A stretch of 64,000 nucleotides of DNA, from contig CM030717.1 of the NCBI GenBank assembly GCA_017979445.1, positions 19,207,288-19,271,287 on the forward strand, in the 5' to 3' direction. The position numbers were made by a program, and so were the translations under genes. Numbering within the stretch: position 1 is the stretch's first letter; each line of letters opens with the position of its first letter. Shown here in pieces: positions 57,777-64,000 of this stretch. The stretch is from Akebia trifoliata (Eukaryota > Streptophyta > Magnoliopsida > Ranunculales > Lardizabalaceae). The notes beneath the pieces were generated by a model. The model saw only the letters and a list, made by a program, of their open reading frames with translations. It was not told where the DNA came from and did not search any database.

Positions 57777-59470
57777 GCCCCTTTTTGGCAGAGGGTTGAT
57801 GCAAACTACATAACAAATCTATTTTGGTTGATAGCGCGATATCCGAATGCCAAAGCTAGTAACAGTTTATTTTGCAGCCTGATTTAGCAATTCGTCGGGT
57901 CGTTCAGATCCTTGAGGGTAAAACTCTCATCGAATTAAAAGTTTGTCAGGTCCTCGAGCCTGAACTCTCATTGTCGATATCAGATCCTTGAATTGTGAAA
58001 AATTATCCCTGACTAATGCAGAAGTACACATGTATGCAAAGGTATGATGCTTACTGAGTATTCTATCGGATCATTGAGAATAAACTCTCCTCAATAACTA
58101 CAAATGTCAGGTCCTAGAGATCTTCTCTTACTGACGATGATGATTCAAATTAAAATGCATATACGCAATGAAGACAATCACACAATATTGAACTATGGTA
58201 AATTTGAATAACGATATAGGTGATGTAGAAACTGCATTAAATCCTATCCAAATTCTTTTTTAGAGGTCGAAAAAATTTGAGTCTCATTTATCAGACTCGA
58301 ACTTATTGGAGCCACGCTTTCTCGGGCTAAGGTTTTCAAGAACTTAAACAATCATGTTAATTCATTATATGATTCAAACAAAGTTAGAATCTCATTTCTC
58401 GGACTCTGGTTAAGGTTTGTAGGTACTTAAAAAAACCTACTCATTCTATGATTCAAATAAAGTTGGAGTCTCGTTTCTCAGACTATAGCTAAGATTTGGA
58501 GGCATTTCAAAAAACCTACTCATTCTATGATTCAAATAAAACTGGAGTTTCGTTTCTCAGACTCTAGCTAAGGTTTGTAGGTACTTCAAAAAACCTACTC
58601 ATTCCATGATTCAAAAAAGTCAGAGTCTTATTTCTCGGACTCGAACTTATTAGAGCCATACTTCTCGGGCTAAGGTTTTGTAGGCACTTAAAAAAACCTA
58701 TTCATTCTATGATTCAAATAAAGATAGAGTCTCATTTCTCAGATTCTAGCTAAGGTTTTGTAGGCACTTCAAAAAATCTACTCATTTTATGATTCAAGTA
58801 AAGTTGGAGTCTCGTTTCTCAGACTCTAGCTAAGGTTTGTAGGTACTTCCAAAAACCTACTCATTCTATGATTCAAATAAAGCTGGAGTCTCGTTTCTCG
58901 GACTCTAGTTAAGGTTTTGTAGGCACTTCAAAAAACCTACTCATTCTATGATTCAAAAAAGTCGGAGTCTCGTTTCTCGGACTCAAACTTATTGGAGCCA
59001 CGCTTCTAAGGCTAAAATTAGTTAAAGACTCGGAATTATTGAGCTCAAAGTTTGAAAGATCGAGCCTTTATTAGCTTATTATGCATCTAGATTCATAATT
59101 ATCACTAAGCTTTTCCAGTATTTTAGACTTTTGAATAAGATTTTCTTTTTGATCATATGATTAGGAATGAAAACTTCGGAATCACAGTTATTCTAAAAAA
59201 TGCCCCTAGTTTCAAGGTTGGCTTCTAACTAGAACTTGACTATGAAACTGATGAAATTGGATTGTACTTGAAAAGTATGAACGGCCAACTATGGACTCTG
59301 ATATATGATAGACAGAAGAATCGACATTCCCTTAAATTCACGACTCTTAAGATTATCATATGTGCAGTAAGGAATTTGATCAATTTCTTTTGGGAAATGC
59401 TTAAGCCGAACTTAAAATCTTGATGATTATTATAATAGAAAATCTTTCTTTTCAAAGTGATCGATGGTTC
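57777..59470 (-). mobile_element. Element D: 3' internal region
   Basis: It follows the LTR with the same blocks as B and C (CAGCCTGATTTAGCAATTCG, AGATCCTTGAGGGTAAA), then tandem repeats, then GAATCACAGTTATTC and AATGCCCCTAGTTTCAAGG as in element B (41590-41625). It is broken at 59470 by the LTR of element E; the matching B sequence continues past that point, which shows an insertion. Confidence 0.75.
58265..59010. repeat. Tandem repeat of ~80-bp units in element D
   Basis: About nine units read GTCTCGTTTCTCAGACTCTA, GCTAAGGTTTGTAGGTACTT and AAAAAACCTACTCATTCTATGATTCAAATAAAG in part. They are a shortened, more homogeneous version of the element B units. Confidence 0.8.
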
Positions 59471-60662
59471 TGATGAGTGTCTCGAAACACTCAATTATAT
59501 GCACGTTTTTGGAACATTTATCTTGATTTTTGTCCCTATTTATCTGTATTAAGGTAATAGTCATGATAAGCCTCGAAACACCATGTTGCATGTTAATTAA
59601 GCTTAATTATACATAAATAAATTCATTTACTAGATAAATCTAATTACGTGTATTTTTTGTGTAGAAAATCAACATTTTGGAATCAAAATCTCAAGGCAAA
59701 ATTATTTAGGCCCACTTTGGAATGCCCTAATCCTTAACTCATATTCTCCTCTTTTATCTTTTTGTGTAAAGAAAAGTGGAGGTTACTTTTAGATTCTTCT
59801 ACACACATTTTTCTCTATAAATAGAACCTCAATCTCTAGAGAAACGGTCCCTCTTGGTTCTCTTATCCAAGACTCCTTTAATCTAAGGCTCTTAGCCTAT
59901 TCTCTTATTTTTTATATTTTTATCTTCTAGTTATTTTCTTTTTGGCTAAATAGTCTTGTAAGAAGTAGAAGAAGAAGAATTTGTAAGTTTCTCCATGAAA
60001 TGAAGAAAAGTTCTTTCATCTCTTATCTTCTCTTTATTGCAATGACATTATGATAAGCTCCCCTCCATTGGAGAGTGGAAAAGCCTAGAGTAAGGTTTTG
60101 TGTTGTTTTTAGTTTCATGCCTTTCTCTTATCTAAAATGCTTATGAGTTCTCTTTAAGATTTCTTGCACATTTTATTCTTAATTAGATACTTTATGCTTA
60201 GATTAGATCAAGATAAAGTATGTTTAATCTAGATAATTTTTAGTAGGAAGTTTTGAAGAAATTCTATTTTGTTTATATTTCTCATTTGATTTCATTTACT
60301 AAACTTTCCGATCTAAGGAGCTAACACCAAGCCCTAATGATTGAGTTATAAAAATGCTAGAGACTAGAAAATTCTCATCAATATGTTCTAGGTAGATCCA
60401 CCTCAAATGGTGTTTTAATTTCATAAGTTTAATTGCTTTAAACTTCATTTACTTTAGTTCATCTTCTAGCAACTTTAAATCTTCTTATAACTTTAAAAAT
60501 ATAAAGAAAAATACTTTTAATTTCTTTTGAGTAATTCGAATTTTATTTTCTTAGCTTAATTTTACTCTCCCTTTCTCTTGGGTTTGATCCCCTACTTGTC
60601 TCACAAGTAAGGTAAAAGTAAGATTAGTATTAACTCCAGTGGGAAGAACAACGATAGTCCCA
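59471..60662 (+). mobile_element. Element E: 5' LTR (Athila-like), full length
   Basis: It runs from TGATGAGTGTCTCGAAACAC to ATAGTCCCA, 1192 bp. TATAAATA is at 59816-59823. It is the undeleted version of the J LTRs. The flank GGTTC (59466-59470) is the candidate target duplication; the other side is beyond the window. Confidence 0.82.
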
Positions 60663-60690
60663 TCCGAATTTTGGTGCCGTTGCCGAGGAA
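60663..60690 (+). promoter_or_regulatory. Primer-binding region of element E
   Basis: TTTTGGTGCCGTTGCCGAGG follows the LTR, matching the Athila leader consensus TTGGTGCCGTTGCCGGGG closely. Confidence 0.7.
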
Positions 60691-62080
60691 AGGTAAAGGT
60701 AGTAGTGATAAGTTTTGATTTAAAATTCATTTCTTTCATTTTTATTTTATTTTATTTTTTTCTTTTGGTTTCTTTCTATAAGTTCAAGTGTTCTTGAGGT
60801 TTTAAGAGAGAAGAACGAAGAACAAACATTGAAAAAAAAAGTCATTCCCATTTTTTTTTTCACTCTAGACAGTAGAACTTAAACTGATTGTAACTTTCTG
60901 CTCCGATCTCCGATTAACTACTATAGTATATCGATATGGGATAAAATGAAATTTTCTATAAAATGTGACAAAGTCAGTAAGATTTTGGTAAGTATGATTC
61001 TATTTTAGAGTCCGTTTACTATCATTTTCGCTAATATTTCTATTTTGCTCCTTGTAGGTGATCATTTTTTTTCTTCTTTTCTTTCAATTTCCATTAATCT
61101 TTAGTTAGGTTTATTTTTTTTAGTTTAGAAACTCTTGTATAAGATTCCTTGTAATTTTTTTTAATTATCCAAGAAGACTTGGATTGTAATAAACTAAGGA
61201 AGGACGATGGGTGAACAATACCGTCACGACTCCTTAGGTTCTCACACCAAAATTGAAATTGGTGGCCTAAGTCGACTTAAACTATTTTCACCCCGTCTAG
61301 CATGGGAGGTAATCTCGAAACACCTATGCCTCTCTATGCTAGTGGGTTACTCCTTATCTTTGTGTGTTATTTTCCAATTTGCACACACTTGGAATAGTTA
61401 ATTAAGTAGTAAAAAACACTCATCTCCTAGGGATGGCATGATAAGATAAGGATTGGAAGTCATTATCAATTCCTTGCTCTAATTAGGATAATCAACTCAC
61501 TAGTCATCCAATCAAATTAAATAAAATCAATTATACTTGACTATAGTGCCCACGAGCTCAATAAGAGAAATTCCGCTTCAAGTTGTGCCAATTGTGCTTC
61601 TTGGTCATCTTTTGTATCTAGTAAGTTATTGTCCTTTGAGGGGATAGACTCAGTTTATTCAAGAAAGAAATGTAATTTAATAGTGCCCTTGTTTATGCAT
61701 TGTACGCCACCTACGATCTGGAGATCCAAATGATTCAAAATTGACTTCATAGAACCGAGTTGAAAGGCTAGTTGTGTTATTTCTACCCAGTTAGGAGCTG
61801 TCTAGCTTTAGGCAACCTATCTAGGTCCAGTATTTTGTTTTCATGATTGTTTGATTGACTGTGTGATTTGCATACTTGGTAGACATTCACAGAGCATCGT
61901 ATTAGAACCATTTGACCCTGAGATCGAACGTACCCTTAGTAGAATACGCAAGACACCATCAGTAGTTATGATGGATGATCGAGAATGAACTCTCTATGAG
62001 CTCTTCACTCCAGCTTCCGCATCTCCTCCTCATGCATTGTGTTACCATTGAACAATGCACCTTAGTTTGAAATTAGGGCT
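60691..62080 (+). other. Element E: untranslated leader
   Basis: Homologous to the leader of J (28691-29985), including GACTTGGATTGTAATAAACTAAGGAAGGACG near 61167. Frames such as 61207-61401 match nothing known. Confidence 0.6.
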
Positions 62081-63890
62081 GTCACCATCAATATGCTCCC
62101 TAAGTTCCACGGTTTAGAGTGTGAACAACCTTACACCCACCTTAATCGATTCTTGACTATATGTTAAACTTTTAGAAATTAGAATCTAGATGAGAAGCGT
62201 ATCAAGCTTATTCTGTTCCCGTTATCCTAGAAGACCACGCAGCTACGTGGTTGAACTCCCTAACACCCAATTCCATATCCACCTATGATGTTTTATCTAA
62301 GAAATTTATGGCCAAATTCTACCCTGTGGCCAAAACTGAGAAAATGAAGGACTCAATTAGAAATTTTAGAGCCTGTCCTGATGATGAATTTTTCTAAACT
62401 TGGGAAAGATTCAATGATTTATTAGTCAAATGCCCACACCATGGCATTGACAAAGCACAGTTGGTGTAAAGTTTTTATAGAGGATTAATAATGAATCAAC
62501 GTACCTTAGTCGAGTCAATGTATAAGGGTTAGTTCATGAACCAGACTCCCAACCAAGCGTACGATTTCCTCGTAGAGTTAGTCGAGAGTACTCAAAATTA
62601 GAGTACTAACCAAGAAGAGTTTGATAGAGATGATCCGGTTAGGAAGATAGGCATGTATGAGATGAAGGTAGATGCTGATATAGAAAATGTCATGTCTAGT
62701 CTAGTGAGTGAGATGAACAATCTCACGAAGAAGTTAGGTGCTTTTACCATCTCAACATCCAAACCTCACCTAGACCCTTGTACAATTTCGCAAGTGACTA
62801 TAGAACCGAGTTCTTTGTGCGTCATATACTACGGCAACGACCATTTGGTCGAGTGTTGTCCCACCTTGCCTCAAATCAAAGTTGAACAAGCAAATGTGAT
62901 AAATGGCTATAATACTTTTAGGAAGCGAATTCCAAACTCTTTTAGCCAAACGTATCACCCAGATAAAAGGTTCCATCCTAATTTCTCGTATAGACAGAAC
63001 GAACTTATTCAATCTAGTGGTCCGTCAGATTACAATAGGAGTTTTCCTAGGTAATCTGGTTCTTTCACAAACCAAACCATTGCTCCTCAAGTCCCTTATC
63101 AACCCCAACAATCTACAGATTGCAGAGCCATCATACCAGATCCCATGACCAATTATTAGCAGCCTGCCCAACAACAGTCATCCTTAGAATCTATGATTGC
63201 CGAGTTGATGAGACAGCAACAATAGTTCATCCAAACTAAACAACAAACCCATCAAAATCAAACTCAGATTAACCAGGTCACTGCGCAATCCATAACTAAG
63301 ATGAAAGTTCAGTTGGGGCAGTTAGCTCTCTCCTTAAGTGGGAAAGAGAAATGTCAATTCCTAGTCAGACTATCATTAACCCTAGTGGTCAACCTTTGAT
63401 TCCCAACGGATCGAAAGGTCAATACGAAGTAGGAAGCCATTCTGGAGCTCCACAAAACTCAGTTCAGGCTATCCACGCCTTGCATTCGGGAAAGAAGGTA
63501 GACAAAAAGGTCCAACCTATTGACAAGGGAGAAAAATTCGTAGAGAAGGACAAAATTCAAAAAGAAGTCATAAAGTCTCCAAAAGAGAAGGAGAAAGATT
63601 TGGAAAATCCTCTCATCATTTTGCCAATTCCAAAAGTTCCATTTTCCATCGTCTTAGGGATTCTAAAAAAGGTAAGTAGTTTGAGGGTGTCTTAGAAGTC
63701 TTCCAAAATGTGCATATCAATATCCCATTCCTAGATGCCATTAAGCAGATACCTTTTTATGCGAAATTCCTAAAGGATTTAACTACAGCTAAAAGGAAAA
63801 CATCATTTTCTTGGGAAGACATCATGGCAGCCCAAGCTTCGTCGCTCATCCAACAAACGATTGCACCAAAATTTAAGTATCCTTAATGTT
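62081..63890 (+). pseudogene. Athila-like gag relic (element E)
   Basis: A gag capsid domain is readable in pieces: 'LPKFHGLECEQPYTHLNRF' near 62098, 'KFMAKFYPVAKTEKMKDSI', 'WERFNDLLVKCPHHGI' and 'FYRGLIMNQRTLVESM'. Then 62653-63054 holds the region up to a degenerate knuckle 'CVIYYGNDHLVECCP' and an Asn/Gln-rich part ('HPNFSYRQNELIQSS'). A Gln-rich tail follows with 'MKVQLGQLALSLSGKEK', and 63351-63695 includes 'AIHALHSGKKVDKK'. Further on, 'NVHINIPFLDAIKQIPFYAK' precedes the protease. At least six stops and several frameshifts are present. Confidence 0.8.
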
Positions 63891-64000
63891 CGACAATTTC
63901 CATTCATATTGAAAATCAAGTGGTCGAAAAATGTCTTAGGTTTAGGGGTTTTGAAACCCACCGATATCACGTTGAGTCTAGCCGATAGGTCCATAAAAAT
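63891..64000 (+). pseudogene. Athila-like protease start (element E), cut by window end
   Basis: 'STISIHIENQVVEKCL' is followed, in another frame, by 'LGLGVLKPTDITLSLADRS', the two flanks of the Athila retropepsin active site. About 20 residues that normally lie between them, including the D-L-G-A-S active-site loop, are missing near 63935. The rest lies outside the window. Confidence 0.65.

Noticed and set aside
59240..59494. 84-codon minus ORF crossing 59471
   Set aside because: It spans the D/E insertion boundary and has no recognisable domain.

Overview
The window looks like repeat-rich nuclear DNA from a flowering plant. The sequence shows Tat-type and Athila-type Ty3/gypsy retrotransposons (one with the extra archaeal-type RNase H), a plant LINE, a PIF/Harbinger DNA transposon with plant-style GT-AG introns, and a decayed copy of the plastid tRNA-Ser(GCU) gene. 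I found no convincing host gene. Almost every protein-like stretch is a broken transposon gene. The exception is a small two-exon GRF zinc-finger ORF inside the Harbinger element. The species cannot be named from the sequence.

Layout, left to right. 1-2971: small repeats, namely two long palindromes, three copies of one MITE family, a duplicated stem-loop segment and the trnS relic. 2972-9141: a 6.2 kb PIF/Harbinger element with a 3-bp TTA target duplication, carrying a Myb/SANT ORF1 and a DDE transposase (both full of stops) and the open GRF gene. About 9145-13450: the 3' half of a plus-strand LTR element (A). About 13455-17452: Athila-type remnant H (protease, integrase tail, 3' LTR). 17810-19733: LINE. 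19734-27377: Tat-type element I inserted in the LINE and split by solo LTR G (23388-26793). 27378-27868: antisense Tat gag (K).

From 27869 to the end the DNA is a nest of LTR elements. Athila-like element J (27869-33188) has its 3' LTR cut by minus-strand element B. B holds solo LTR F (34064-37234, TSD TATTT), minus-strand element C (43477-56327, TSD GCATG) and minus-strand element D (56796 onward). D is in turn entered by plus-strand Athila-like element E (59471 to beyond the window).

A, B, C and D belong to one LTR family. In its true orientation the LTR starts TGTAGACAYCCC and follows a purine tract containing AAAGAGGG. The integrase of C and a pre-RT fragment of B place the family in or near the Tat lineage.

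The most striking object is in C: about 5.2 kb of a 33-bp minisatellite (roughly 156 copies, 45590-50760) between the integrase relic and the 3' LTR. Because 33 is a multiple of three and the unit has no stop in any minus-strand frame, the array gives overlapping pseudo-ORFs of up to 1277 codons. Sister elements A, B and D carry different tandem repeats of about 80-115 bp at the same structural position.
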